A stretch of DNA of 64,000 nt from Leptotrichia wadei (GCF_007990445.1 NZ_AP019841.1:1-64000); one strand, 5' to 3'. Positions 36,699 through 45,891 are shown, numbered from the stretch's first letter. Program-made: numbers and translations. Notes: generated from the sequence alone by a model not told the origin.

Positions 36699-36743
36699 TT
36701 TAATATTATTAAATTAAAAAAATAAAAAAGGAAATGTAATTTT

Positions 36744-37307
36744 ATGAAAAATAAGTTTGTCCTGCTGGACAGAGATGGTGTTATAAATGTGGAAAAATCG
36801 TATTTGCATAAAATTGAAGATTTTGAATATGAAAAAAATGTGGTGGAAGGACTTTTAAAATTGCGGGATTTGGGATATAAATTTGCGATTATAACGAATC
36901 AGGCAGGAATTGCGAGAGGATATTATACGGAAGAGGATTATTTGAAGTTACAGAGTTTTATTGAAGATGATTTATTTAAAAAAGGAATAAAAATTGAAAA
37001 GTCTTACTTTTGTCCGCATCATCCAAATGTTACTGGAAAATATGGAATAGAATGTAATTGCCGAAAGCCAAATACGGGGAATTTTGAACTGGCAATAGAG
37101 GAGTTTGATATTGATGTTAAAAATTCTTTTATGATTGGGGATAAAATAACTGATTTGATTCCGGCCAAAAAATTGGGGATTATGCCTGTCCTGGTAAAAA
37201 CTGGATATGGTTTGAAGAGTTTGGAAGAACTTGGGGGAACAGGATTAGATCCGATGGTTGTGGACGATATTCTAGATTTTTCAGACAATATCGAAAAATA
37301 TAAATAA
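36744..37307 (+). CDS. gmhB: D-glycero-D-manno-heptose 1,7-bisphosphate 7-phosphatase
   Basis: 187-residue HAD-family phosphatase of the GmhB/HisB-N type. Catalytic Asp9 and Asp11 in LLDRDGVIN, ITNQAGIARG, the zinc loop with CPHHP...CNCRKP (about 92-111), and GDKITDLIPA. Removes the 7-phosphate in ADP-heptose synthesis for lipopolysaccharide, consistent with an outer-membrane organism. The distinction from the histidinol-phosphate phosphatase domain rests on the zinc loop and on absence of his genes nearby. A hairpin element precedes it and terminators follow. Confidence 0.85.
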   Translation: MKNKFVLLDRDGVINVEKSYLHKIEDFEYEKNVVEGLLKLRDLGYKFAIITNQAGIARGYYTEEDYLKLQSFIEDDLFKKGIKIEKSYFCPHHPNVTGKYGIECNCRKPNTGNFELAIEEFDIDVKNSFMIGDKITDLIPAKKLGIMPVLVKTGYGLKSLEELGGTGLDPMVVDDILDFSDNIEKYK

Positions 37308-37426
37308 AAAAAATAATATATACTCGAACCCGTTTAAAATAGAACTGCTAAAAATTATATAAATCTAGGGTTTGAGTAAAATAGTCATAATTTTTGAATT
37401 CAGTTTTAAAGCAGTTTTACTATAAA

Positions 37427-37491
37427 TTCACGTTTGAATAACAGATTTAACGTGAATTTTTTTAGCAAGGGGTCAAAGCCCCTTGTTTTTT
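37427..37491. terminator. tandem hairpin terminators between convergent genes
   Basis: TTCACGTT (37427-37434)/AACGTGAA (37449-37456) followed by seven T, then CAAGGGG (37466-37472)/CCCCTTG (37479-37485) followed by six T. The second is a member of the dispersed hairpin family. They end gmhB transcription; the reverse strand gene ends at 37490. Confidence 0.75.
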
Positions 37492-38161
37492 ATCTATTTA
37501 AAATTTCTTCAGTTTTTCTTATATCTTTTTCCCTTGAAACAACATGATGTATTTTTTTTATTTCTTCTAACTTATCAATAATTCTTTTATTTTCTTCTCT
37601 GGAAAAATTTTTTACTGATAGAAAAAATTTCATAGAGCCTTCAAAACTTCTGATGGACTTTGTTAAATAAAGCCGTTTTCTAAAAAAAGGAGGCTTTCTG
37701 ACAATATCATCAAAGTCAATAAATGCAATCTTCCCGCTATTTTTGTCTATAAAAAAGTTTCCCAAACTAAAGTCCATGTGATAGTATCCTTTTTCAAAAA
37801 AATTTTTTTCAAATTTATACCATAAGTCAATTGTCTTATATGTAAGCTCAAAATTATCCTTTCCCACAAGATAATCATAATAGGATATAAAATTTCCATT
37901 AAATGTTTTATTTATATTTTCCAAGACAGTTTCTATCTTTATATGAAGTGGCATATATTTTATAACTTTATACTTCGTTATTTTCATAAAGTTCAGTTCT
38001 GGAAAATCCCTTTCCAAATATTTTGAAACCTTTAAGGAATTTTTCCCCTTTTCTCTTGTAAATCCAAAAAAAATCTTCAAAGCCTTTTTATTTTTATATT
38101 CATAAGTTTTATAAAAATAATTTTTTTCATTATCTGTATTTAAATTTTTACTTTCCTGCAT
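37490..38161 (-). CDS. Kinase-like protein, LPS-core kinase type
   Basis: 223 residues. The kinase core is visible as GYYHMDFSLGNFFIDKNSGK followed by IAFIDFDDIVRK, giving the catalytic Asp and the DFD metal-binding motif, as in WaaP/RfaY/InaA-type enzymes. The N-lobe is short and basic. It faces gmhB, a lipopolysaccharide heptose gene, so a role in core phosphorylation is plausible. It shares its motif layout with the protein at 7229-8143 but is not a close copy. Confidence 0.6.
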   Translation of the reverse strand: MQESKNLNTDNEKNYFYKTYEYKNKKALKIFFGFTREKGKNSLKVSKYLERDFPELNFMKITKYKVIKYMPLHIKIETVLENINKTFNGNFISYYDYLVGKDNFELTYKTIDLWYKFEKNFFEKGYYHMDFSLGNFFIDKNSGKIAFIDFDDIVRKPPFFRKRLYLTKSIRSFEGSMKFFLSVKNFSREENKRIIDKLEEIKKIHHVVSREKDIRKTEEILNR

Positions 38162-38449
38162 TTTTTTATTTTTCCTTTAATTTTATTTTCTTTATTAATT
38201 CTAGCATATCTTATTTTTTATTTCAATCGTAGCATATCAAATTTTTTTTAGAAATAAATAAAGCAAAATAATTAATTTGAAATTAGGTATTTTTGTTGCA
38301 CTCAAGTGAATTTAGTACGAGGAATAGTATTTTTTTGTAGAATATTTTTTATTTTGGTTTGTAATATAGTTTTATTATTTAATTTTTTTATAATTTTTTA
38401 ACCTCCCCAAAAAAAAACAGATAAATATAAATTTTTTCAAAAATTGATA

Positions 38450-38477
38450 TTGACAATACATTTTATTGAGGTATACT
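38450..38477 (+). promoter_or_regulatory. fructan PTS operon promoter
   Basis: Consensus TTGACA (38450-38455), a 16-bp spacer and TATACT (38472-38477). It gives a leader of about 180 bases that contains the dispersed element. One of the best sigma-70-type matches in the window. Confidence 0.7.
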
Positions 38478-38510
38478 AAAAATATGAAATAAAAAATTTT
38501 AATTTAGGCA

Positions 38511-38622
38511 GTTGTAAAAGTAAATGAATTTATAATAAAGTCTTTTTGTCAGAAAACGGAGGAAACACGAAAAATTGAATTACAGAGATACTATATTTAT
38601 TTAAATTTTTTGATTTTTACAA
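38511..38622 (+). repeat. dispersed leader-like element, copy 3
   Basis: Left arm GTTGTAAAAGTA and right arm TTTTTACAAATG are inverted (TTGTAAAA/TTTTACAA). The right half has ACTATATTTATTTAAATTTT, matching the other copies. It lies within the probable 5' leader of the PTS operon and ends 39 bases before the first gene. Confidence 0.6.
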
Positions 38623-38660
38623 ATGGCTAAAAAATTTTAATTTGGAAGGAGAAAGCAGAA

Positions 38661-39104
38661 ATGATTAATTTAATCGTAGCAACTCATGGAAAAATGTCGG
38701 AGGAAACTGTTAATCTTACAAAAATGGTTTTAGGAGAAAGTGAACAGCTGGATTTTGTCACTTTTGTGCCTGGAGAAGGACCTGAAGATTTGATAAAAAA
38801 ATATCAGGACATTATTGCAAAATATAACAGCGAAGGAACATTATTTTTGGTGGATTTATTTGGTGGAAGTCCATACAATGCAGCGTGCCGTGTAGTTGCC
38901 GAAACAAAAAATACTGATGTAATAACAGGGGTTAATGTGCCTATGTTACTAGAAGTATTAGATGCTAGAGAAGAAACAGACGATGTTGCAGAATTAGTTC
39001 AAATTGCAAAAAATTCTGGAATTAACGGAATTAAAATTTTTAGTGAATTATTCGTTGATAATTCTGATGATGAAGATGAAGATTTGGATGAATTGGATTT
39101 ATAA
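38661..39104 (+). CDS. Mannose-family PTS component IIA (fructose/levan type)
   Basis: 147 residues, cytoplasmic. Phosphoryl-acceptor His9 lies in VATHGKMS; the LFLVDLFGGSPYNAA block is typical of EIIA-Man. The C-terminal tail is extremely acidic (about 15 Asp/Glu). It takes phosphate from HPr and passes it to IIB. First gene of the fructan operon behind a strong promoter; GGAAGGAGAAAG precedes the start. Its similarity to LevD is based on context as well as length. Confidence 0.9.
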   Translation: MINLIVATHGKMSEETVNLTKMVLGESEQLDFVTFVPGEGPEDLIKKYQDIIAKYNSEGTLFLVDLFGGSPYNAACRVVAETKNTDVITGVNVPMLLEVLDAREETDDVAELVQIAKNSGINGIKIFSELFVDNSDDEDEDLDELDL

Positions 39105-39125
39105 TTTTGAAAGGTGGTGGTGTAA

Positions 39126-40583
39126 ATGAAGATAAATAACAAAAAACTTTTAATTGGTGCGTTAGTTTTTTCCTTGTTATTTAGTTCGTATGGTTTTTCT
39201 GCTGGAAATAAAAGAAAAGGTAAAACTGACACTATGGTTACAAATGTAAAAACTCAAAATATTTTAAACAATTTCAAAGTGCATTATCATCCGAAAACTG
39301 GTTGGATGAATGATCCAAATGGACTTAATTTTAACGGAAAAGAATATAATATGTTTTATCAATATTATCCGTCTGATACGGTTTGGGGACCAATGCACTG
39401 GGGACACGCTGTGTCGAAAGATTTGATAAAATGGGAAGAAAAAGATATTGCACTTTATCCTGACCATTTAGGAATGAACTTTTCTGGAAGTGCGGTTATT
39501 GATAAAGATAATACAAGTGGATTTTTTAGCAAAAATACGCCTATTGATAAAAGAGAAGTTCTTATTTATACAAGTCATTATGAAAAAAATGGAAAAAGAG
39601 AAGAAATGCAAAGTGCGGCTTATCTTTTGGATAACGGAAATTATAAAAGATATGAAAATAATCCTGTAATTGCTGGAAATAATAGAAAAGATTTTAGAGA
39701 TCCTAAAGTATTTTATTATGAAAAAGACAAAAAATGGGTAATGATTGTATCTGCTGCGCAAAAAGCAGAACTTTATGAAAGTAAAAATTTGAAAGATTGG
39801 AAACTTTTAAGTGAATTTAACTATGATTTTGGATTTAAACATACTTGGGAATGTCCGGATTTGATACAAGTTGATGGAAAATGGATTTTAGTTGGAAGTA
39901 TTATAAATGAGGATGAAAGAATAAAAAGCGTAGTCGCTTATTTTGTTGGAGAATTTGACGGTAAAAAATTTGTTCCTGATAAAAAAGGCTATGAACTTGT
40001 AGATTACGGAAAAGATTATTATGCTCCACAAAGTATTTCAGGTGCGGCTAAGCCAACTTCAATTGCTTGGTTAAATAACTGGGTTTATGCAACTAAAATT
40101 CCTGCAAAAGAATTTAGAAGTATAATGGGTATTCCAAGAGTTATGAATTTTAGAAATGGAAAACTTTATCAAGAAAAAGTAGATACATTTAAAAATTATT
40201 TAACTAATAAAAAAGATATAAAAAATTCTGATACAATGGGACAAAATGTATATTTTGATTTACAAAATACAGGAAATTTTGATTTAGAATTATTTAAAGA
40301 TGCAAATGGAAGCTTTAATTTAAGTTATAAAGATGGAAAACTCAGAGTTAAAAGAGAAAAATTTGGTTCTTTCTCATTTAATGACAAAGATTTAGACAGA
40401 CAATTTTTGGATGATGTAACAGTTGATATTGATTTGAAAAAAGTTAATATTGTTGTAGATTCAAATGTTATTGAAATTTTTGCTAATGATGGAGAAAAAA
40501 CTTTTTCTTATCTAGTTTATCCTGATAATTATAATTATAAATTTTCTGGAGATGTAAAAGGTTCAATTTATGAAATAAAATAA
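39126..40583 (+). CDS. Exported GH32 fructan hydrolase (levanase/inulinase type)
   Basis: 485 residues with an N-terminal signal peptide (KKLLIGALVFSLLFSSYGFS). GH32 catalytic triad: nucleophile Asp63 in GWMNDPNG, stabiliser Asp191 in FRDPKVF, acid/base Glu241 in ECPDL. The five-blade propeller is followed by a beta-sandwich ending near residue 480. It cleaves terminal or internal fructose from levan, inulin or sucrose outside the cytoplasm. Starting 21 bp after IIA, it is embedded within the PTS operon that would import the released fructose. The exact substrate cannot be read from sequence. Confidence 0.93.
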   Translation: MKINNKKLLIGALVFSLLFSSYGFSAGNKRKGKTDTMVTNVKTQNILNNFKVHYHPKTGWMNDPNGLNFNGKEYNMFYQYYPSDTVWGPMHWGHAVSKDLIKWEEKDIALYPDHLGMNFSGSAVIDKDNTSGFFSKNTPIDKREVLIYTSHYEKNGKREEMQSAAYLLDNGNYKRYENNPVIAGNNRKDFRDPKVFYYEKDKKWVMIVSAAQKAELYESKNLKDWKLLSEFNYDFGFKHTWECPDLIQVDGKWILVGSIINEDERIKSVVAYFVGEFDGKKFVPDKKGYELVDYGKDYYAPQSISGAAKPTSIAWLNNWVYATKIPAKEFRSIMGIPRVMNFRNGKLYQEKVDTFKNYLTNKKDIKNSDTMGQNVYFDLQNTGNFDLELFKDANGSFNLSYKDGKLRVKREKFGSFSFNDKDLDRQFLDDVTVDIDLKKVNIVVDSNVIEIFANDGEKTFSYLVYPDNYNYKFSGDVKGSIYEIK

Positions 40584-40638
40584 AAATAAGAGAAAGGAGC
40601 GTTACTGAAAGTACAAATCAGTAGCGGGAAATAGAATT

Positions 40639-41130
40639 ATGGAATTAGTTTTAACAAGAATAGACTCAAGATTAATACACGGACAAGTTGCGACTTCATG
40701 GGTAAAAGCAACTAAACCTGAAGCAATTTTTGCGGTAAATGACGATGTGGCAGAAGATAAAATTAGAAAATCACTTTTATTACAAGTGGCACCTGAAGGA
40801 GTAAAATCATTTGTAATACCTGTTGAAAAAGCAATCGCAGTTTACAAAAACCCTAAATATGCTAAAACAAAAGTAATGCTGCTTGTTACTTGTCCAGCTG
40901 ATGTAGTTAGATTAATCGAAGGTGGAGTTGACATTAAAACAGTTAATGTTGGAGGAATGACTTTTAAAGAAGGAGACAAATTAATTTCAAAAGCAGTTGC
41001 AATTAATAAAGATGATTTGGAAGCATTCAACAAATTAAGATCTATGGGAGTAGAACTTGATATGAGACAATTAGTAACTTCTGCAAAAGAAGATATTAAT
41101 TCTAAACTAGATTCTATTTCATTTGACTAA
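40639..41130 (+). CDS. Mannose-family PTS component IIB
   Basis: 163 residues. The phosphorylation site is His14 in RIDSRLIHGQV, the signature of the EIIB-Man/Sor/Lev group. The GGVDIKTVNVGGM segment is also conserved. It accepts phosphate from IIA and donates it to sugar during transport. It follows the GH32 gene by 55 bp, which carries GAAAGGAGC and AGCGGGAA sequences. Confidence 0.93.
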   Translation: MELVLTRIDSRLIHGQVATSWVKATKPEAIFAVNDDVAEDKIRKSLLLQVAPEGVKSFVIPVEKAIAVYKNPKYAKTKVMLLVTCPADVVRLIEGGVDIKTVNVGGMTFKEGDKLISKAVAINKDDLEAFNKLRSMGVELDMRQLVTSAKEDINSKLDSISFD

Positions 41131-41138
41131 TAAAAAAT

Positions 41139-41163
41139 ATCAGGGAATATAAAATTTCCTGAT
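41139..41163 (+). terminator. intra-operon stem-loop
   Basis: ATCAGGGAA (41139-41147) pairs with TTTCCTGAT (41155-41163) with one G-U pair; only a short ATTTATTT follows. It probably attenuates transcription or stabilises the upstream mRNA between IIB and IIC. Confidence 0.45.
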
Positions 41164-41227
41164 TTATTTAGTAAAATTAAAAATCATTGTAAAGTATAAA
41201 AACTCAAAATTGTAGGAGGGCTAAAAA

Positions 41228-42046
41228 ATGAATGTTGTTCAGTTAATTTTACTGGTATTGGTAGCAGCAATAACAGGAATGGGAAGCGTACTTGATGAAA
41301 GACAGACTCACCGTCCATTAGTGGCGTGTACTTTAGTCGGTCTTGTACTAGGAGATTTAAAAACAGGAATTATCTTAGGTGGTTCGCTTGAAATGATAGC
41401 ACTTGGATGGATGAATGTCGGAGCAGCAATGGCACCAGATGCAGCGCTAGCAAGTGTAATTTCAGCGATATTAGTAATAGTAGGTAAACAGTCAATTGGA
41501 GAAGGAATCGCAGTTGCAGTACCGATTGCAGCGGCAGGGCAAGTTCTTACAATTTTCGTTAGAACAATAACAGTATTCTTTCAACATAAAGCGGATGATT
41601 TTGCAGAACAAGCTAATTTTAAAGGGATTGAGATGTGTCACCTTGCAGGATTGGCTTTACAAGCGTTAAGAGTTGCGATACCAGCACTTCTAGTTGGTCT
41701 AATTGCGGGAACAAGTGCTGTAGAAGGAGCATTACATGCAATTCCTGAAGTAATTACCAGAGGATTGCAAATTGCAGGAGGATTTATCGTAGTTGTTGGG
41801 TATGCGATGGTTATAAATATGATGGAAGCAAAAGCTTTGATGCCATTTTTCTTCTTAGGATTCGTAATAGCAGCATTTACAGAATTTAACTTAGTTGGTT
41901 TAGGTATTTTGGGATTATGTCTTGCAATCTTGTACATTCAATTAAATCCTAAATATCACGCTTCTATTGCTTTGCCAAGTGGTGGAAATGATGGTGGTGG
42001 AGCTGGGATTACAGAAGAAGCTGACGATGAATTGGAAGGACTATAG
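41228..42046 (+). CDS. Mannose-family PTS component IIC
   Basis: 272 residues, membrane channel subunit. Several long hydrophobic helices; typical EIIC-Man motifs are GSVLDERQTHRPLVACTLVG and IILGGSLEMIALGWMNVGAA. AGGAGGG precedes the start. The tail is Gly/Glu-rich. With IID it forms the sugar path. Confidence 0.94.
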   Translation: MNVVQLILLVLVAAITGMGSVLDERQTHRPLVACTLVGLVLGDLKTGIILGGSLEMIALGWMNVGAAMAPDAALASVISAILVIVGKQSIGEGIAVAVPIAAAGQVLTIFVRTITVFFQHKADDFAEQANFKGIEMCHLAGLALQALRVAIPALLVGLIAGTSAVEGALHAIPEVITRGLQIAGGFIVVVGYAMVINMMEAKALMPFFFLGFVIAAFTEFNLVGLGILGLCLAILYIQLNPKYHASIALPSGGNDGGGAGITEEADDELEGL

Positions 42047-42058
42047 GAGGTAAAAAAA

Positions 42059-42898
42059 ATGGCAGAAAATAATGTAGAAAAAAAATTAACTGATAAAGAT
42101 TTGAAAAGCATGTATTGGAGATCTACTACTTTATTAGGTTCTTTCAACTTTGAAAGAATGCAGTCAATGGGATTTTGTGTAACAATGATTCCTGCAATAA
42201 AAAGACTTTATTCTAAAAAAGAAGATCAAGCAGCTGCATTAAAAAGACATTTGGAATTCTTTAACACTCAACCTTGGATTGGTTCAACTATAATGGGTGT
42301 TACGGCTGCGATGGAACAGGAAAAAGCAAATGGAGTAGACATTGATGACGCAACTATAAGTGGTATTAAAGTAGGGCTTATGGGACCACTTGCTGGAGTT
42401 GGAGATCCAATTTTCTGGGGAACATTAAGACCAGTTTTAGCGGCACTTGGAGCTTCATTAGCTATTGCTGGAGGAAATTTACTAGGTCCATTGATTTTCT
42501 TCATTGGAATAAATATTGCAAGAGTTTTGACTAGATGGTATGGATTAAAATACGGATATGAAAAAGGAACTGAAATCGTTGGGGATATGGAAGGTGGAGT
42601 TATTCAAAAATTAACTCAAGGTGCTTCTATATTAGGGCTTTTCGTAATGGGAGCCTTGGTTTCTAAATGGACTTCAATAAATGTTCCATTGGTATTGTCT
42701 AAATATACTGATTCAACAGGAAAAGAAGTTGTAACTACTGTCCAAAGTATTTTAGATTCATTATTACCTGGATTATTAGCGTTATTATTAACATTTGGAT
42801 GTATGCACTTATTGAAGAGAAAAGTGAATGCTATTTGGATTATCTTTGGATTCTTTGCAATAGGAATAATTGGATTCTGGTTAGGAATTTTGGCATAA
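42059..42898 (+). CDS. Mannose-family PTS component IID
   Basis: 279 residues. The cytoplasmic N-terminal half has SFNFERMQSMGFCVTMIPAI, LKRHLEFFNTQPWIG and GVGDPIFWGTLRPVL, all EIID-Man hallmarks. The C-terminus carries membrane helices. GGAGG lies eight bases before the ATG. It starts 12 bp after IIC. Confidence 0.95.
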   Translation: MAENNVEKKLTDKDLKSMYWRSTTLLGSFNFERMQSMGFCVTMIPAIKRLYSKKEDQAAALKRHLEFFNTQPWIGSTIMGVTAAMEQEKANGVDIDDATISGIKVGLMGPLAGVGDPIFWGTLRPVLAALGASLAIAGGNLLGPLIFFIGINIARVLTRWYGLKYGYEKGTEIVGDMEGGVIQKLTQGASILGLFVMGALVSKWTSINVPLVLSKYTDSTGKEVVTTVQSILDSLLPGLLALLLTFGCMHLLKRKVNAIWIIFGFFAIGIIGFWLGILA

Positions 42899-42899
42899 T

Positions 42900-43289
42900 A
42901 TGTTTAAGAAAATGATTTCAAAAGTGGAAAAATTTGTGAAGGTTCCGCCAAAGGAAGGGTATATTAAAAATAGTTCTATTTTAGTTACAGGACTTATGAT
43001 TATTGGAATGATCTTATATCCATTTACAAAAGGTTATGGAACAATAATAGCTTTAGCAGCGGCTCTAATTGTTATGGTTGGGCAAAAGTTGCTTATAAAA
43101 CAGGCTAAGAATGATTTTCGTGATATGTATTATGCTAAAGATATGTATTTGAAAACTAAAAATACTGAATATTTGGACTTTATTACAGCTCGTTCTAAAC
43201 AAATGATTAATGATGTAAAAGTTTTATCAGATAGGGCGAAAAAAGAAATAGCAGAACTTCAGAAGTTTGTTGAAAAATATAAGAAGTAA
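42900..43289 (+). CDS. Small membrane protein of the PTS operon
   Basis: 129 residues, starting one base after the IID stop codon, so surely cotranslated. Two adjacent membrane helices (about 27-45 and 47-62) precede a long charged helix (roughly 70-129) that looks like a coiled coil. Not a recognised PTS domain. It may stabilise or regulate the IIC/IID complex; that is inference from position. Confidence 0.6.
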   Translation: MFKKMISKVEKFVKVPPKEGYIKNSSILVTGLMIIGMILYPFTKGYGTIIALAAALIVMVGQKLLIKQAKNDFRDMYYAKDMYLKTKNTEYLDFITARSKQMINDVKVLSDRAKKEIAELQKFVEKYKK

Positions 43290-43320
43290 TTTTTGTAATT
43301 ATTGAAAATATAAATTATAA

Positions 43321-44716
43321 TTTAACAAAAAGATAGCAAGAAGTCTCCGACTTCTATAAGTGGGAGATGAATTGCTTTTTTTTATTGAAAAAAGGATATA
43401 TCCATGATACAATTTTTGTATGAAATATCGAAGAGAAGTTATAAATAATAAAATTTCTAAAGAAATAATTAGAAATAATATTCAAAATCAAAAGGAGGTG
43501 TAATTTTATAAAATATAATTTAGCATTCAAATACAGGATTTATCCAAATAAGGAACAAGAATTATTGATAAATAAGACTTTTGGATGTGTTCGTTTTGTT
43601 TACAATACGATTTTGTATACTGCGAATAAATTTTATGAAGAAACTGGGAAAAATAAAATAATTACACCTGCCAGTTTGAAAAGTGAAAACCAATTTTTGA
43701 AAGAAGTGGACAGTCTTGCACTTTCAAATGCTCAATTAAATGTAAGGCGATCGTTTACAAATTTTTTTCAAAAGAGAGCGAAGTTTCCAAAGTTTAAATC
43801 TAAAAAGAATAATGTTAAAAGTTATACGACAAATTGTGTGAATAATTCAATACGAATTGAGGAAAACAAATATTTGGTTTTACCAAAATTGAAAAGAATA
43901 AAATTAAAATATCATAGAGAAATACCGAAGGATTACAAGATAAAATCAGTAACATTGACAAACAGTAATGGAAATTACTATGTTTCTGTTTTGACAGAAT
44001 TTGAAAAAGAAATTCAAAAAATCCCAAATAATGATAAAGTAATTGGACTTGATTTTTCAATGTCTGAATTATTTATCAGTTCTGAAAACCAAAGGGCTGA
44101 TTATCCAAAATATTTTAGGATGTTGGAGAAAAAATTGAAAAAATTACAAAAATCATTATCGAGAAAAGTAAAATTTTCTAAAAATTGGTATAAGCAAAAA
44201 GCGAAAATATCAAAATTGCATGAGTATATCAAAAATTGCCGAAGAGATTTTCTACATAAATTATCGAAAAAATTATCTGAAGCGTATAATGCTGTAGTTG
44301 TTGAGGATTTGAATATGAAAGGGATGAGTCAGGCATTAAATTTTGGAAAAAGTGTAGGAGATAATGGATGGGGAATGTTTTTAAGAATGCTTGAGTATAA
44401 ACTGATGTTTTTAGAGAAACAATTTTTGAAGATAGATAAATGGTTTCCGTCATCGAAAACTTGTAGTAGATGTGGAAATGTTAAAGAGAAACTGGAATTA
44501 TCAGAAAGAAGTTATAAATGTGAGTGCTGTGGAATTGAAATTGATAGAGATTACAATGCGGCACTGAATATAAGAGGTGTTGGAAAAGAAATGTTGAAAT
44601 ATTAGGAAATAAAAAAACAGGGCAGGGACTGTCCGAAGAGCTTGGTAAATATATTTGGCTAGCAAAAGCAGATACTTCCCAAGAAGCTCCCGCTTCTAAA
44701 AGCGGGAGTAGTTCAC
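43321..44716 (+). mobile_element. IS200/IS605-type TnpB-only element, copy 2
   Basis: Same ends as copy 1: TTTAACAAAAAGATAGC at the left and AGCGGGAGTAGTTCAC at the right. The left stem-loop is AAGTCTCCGACTTCTATAAG. It is inserted between the last gene of the fructan PTS operon and that operon's terminator at 44724. Confidence 0.88.
43508..44605 (+). pseudogene. tnpB: TnpB that has lost its ATG start
   Basis: The 366-codon frame (stop included) matches the copy at 57555-58652 from the first codon, but that codon is ATA (43508-43510) where the intact copy has ATG; the AAGGAGGTG site is unchanged. A TTG at 43565 could give a protein 19 residues shorter. RuvC motifs (IGLDFSMSELF, VVVEDLNMKG, DRDYNAALNI) and the zinc ribbon (CSRCG, CECCG) are intact, so weak expression from ATA or TTG might still give active nuclease. 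Called a probable start-codon loss. Confidence 0.7.
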
Positions 44717-44736
44717 ATATTTTAGAATACCTGATT
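44612..44736 (+). ncRNA. candidate omega/right-end RNA with guide, copy 2
   Basis: Same conserved right-end region as copy 1 with a complete CTCCCGCTTC/GCGGGAG stem. The guide would begin ATATTTTAGAATACCTGA, which is the left arm of the PTS-operon terminator. Inferred boundaries. Confidence 0.45.
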
Positions 44737-44754
44737 AAAGGGTATTCTTTTTTT
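44724..44754 (+). terminator. rho-independent terminator
   Basis: AGAATACC (44724-44731) pairs perfectly with GGTATTCT (44741-44748), followed by a T-rich tract. Likely the original fructan-operon terminator, now split from it by TnpB copy 2. Confidence 0.85.
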
Positions 44755-44871
44755 CTTTTTTAGAAATGAAATAAAAAATTTAAACTTTTTTATATATTTA
44801 AAGTATGATATAATTAAAACATAAATTTTTATGGGAAAAATATTGAGATAGTAAAATAAATAGGAGGAAAA

Positions 44872-45891
44872 ATGTTAGAAAAATTAGCACACTTGAGAGA
44901 AGAAGTGTTAGAAAAACTTGATAAAGTTGGAAATCTTGAGGAATTGAATGAATTGAGAGTAAAAATCCTAGGGAAAAAAGGGGAATTTACGGCGATAATG
45001 AAGGAAATGGGAAATATCGCTGCTGAGAAAAGAGCTGAGTTTGGAAAAACTACGAATGAAATAAAAAATGTGTTGTTGGCGAAATTTGATGAAACTACAA
45101 CTGGCTTGAAGGAAATTGCTAAACAGGAAAGATTGAAAAATGAGACAATAGATGTGACTTTGCCGGGAAGAAAAGCTAATGTTGGATCGCTTCATCCACT
45201 TACTAAAACAGTTATGGAAATTAAAGATATTGTTTCTTCTATGGGATTTGACATTGTTGATGGACCTGAAGTTGAGTATGTAAAATATAATTTTGATGCA
45301 TTAAATATTCCAAAAACACATCCATCGAGGGAAATTACTGATACATTTTATATTAAAGAAAATGAAGTTGTATTGAGAACGCAAACTTCTGGAATGCAAA
45401 TTAGATACATGGAAGACAGAAAACCACCATTTAGAATGATTTCGATTGGAAAAGTTTATCGTCCAGACTACGATGTATCGCATACACCAATGTTTCACCA
45501 AATGGAAGGACTTATGGTTGGAGAAAATGTTTCTTTCGCTAATTTTAAAGCGATTTTGGAAAACATTGTAAAGAAAATATTTGGAGAAGACAGAAGAGTA
45601 AGATTTAGACCACACTTTTTCCCATTTACAGAACCTTCTGCAGAAATGGACGTAGAATGTGGAGTTTGTAAAGGTGAAGGATGTAGAGTTTGTAAAGGGA
45701 CAGGATGGCTTGAAATTCTTGGAAGTGGAATGGTAAATCCAAAAGTGCTTTCAGGTGTTGGAATTGACCCACAAAAATATCAAGGATTTGCATTTGGATT
45801 GGGACTTGAAAGAATTACAATGTTAAAATATGGAATTGATGACTTAAGAGCATTTTTTGAAAATGATGAGAGATTTTTGGATCAGTTCTAA
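44872..45891 (+). CDS. pheS: Phenylalanine-tRNA ligase alpha subunit
   Basis: 339 residues, typical length. N-terminal coiled coil for tRNA binding, then the class II catalytic core: GSLHPLTKTVMEI, FDALNIPKTHPSRE, LLRTQTSGMQIRYM-type motif 2, PDYDVSHTPMFHQMEG, and motif 3 FAFGLGLERITMLKYGI. GGAGG precedes the ATG. It charges tRNA-Phe as an alpha2-beta2 enzyme with pheT, from which it is separated by one gene. Confidence 0.97.
   Translation: MLEKLAHLREEVLEKLDKVGNLEELNELRVKILGKKGEFTAIMKEMGNIAAEKRAEFGKTTNEIKNVLLAKFDETTTGLKEIAKQERLKNETIDVTLPGRKANVGSLHPLTKTVMEIKDIVSSMGFDIVDGPEVEYVKYNFDALNIPKTHPSREITDTFYIKENEVVLRTQTSGMQIRYMEDRKPPFRMISIGKVYRPDYDVSHTPMFHQMEGLMVGENVSFANFKAILENIVKKIFGEDRRVRFRPHFFPFTEPSAEMDVECGVCKGEGCRVCKGTGWLEILGSGMVNPKVLSGVGIDPQKYQGFAFGLGLERITMLKYGIDDLRAFFENDERFLDQF

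Larger units (their letters stand above)
38162..38660 (+). other. 499-bp intergenic region
   Basis: No gene is evident between the divergent kinase-like gene and the PTS operon. It holds a strong promoter at 38450-38477 and a dispersed leader element at 38511-38622, annotated separately. The rest (38162-38440) is AT-rich with no clear structure. Confidence 0.6.
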
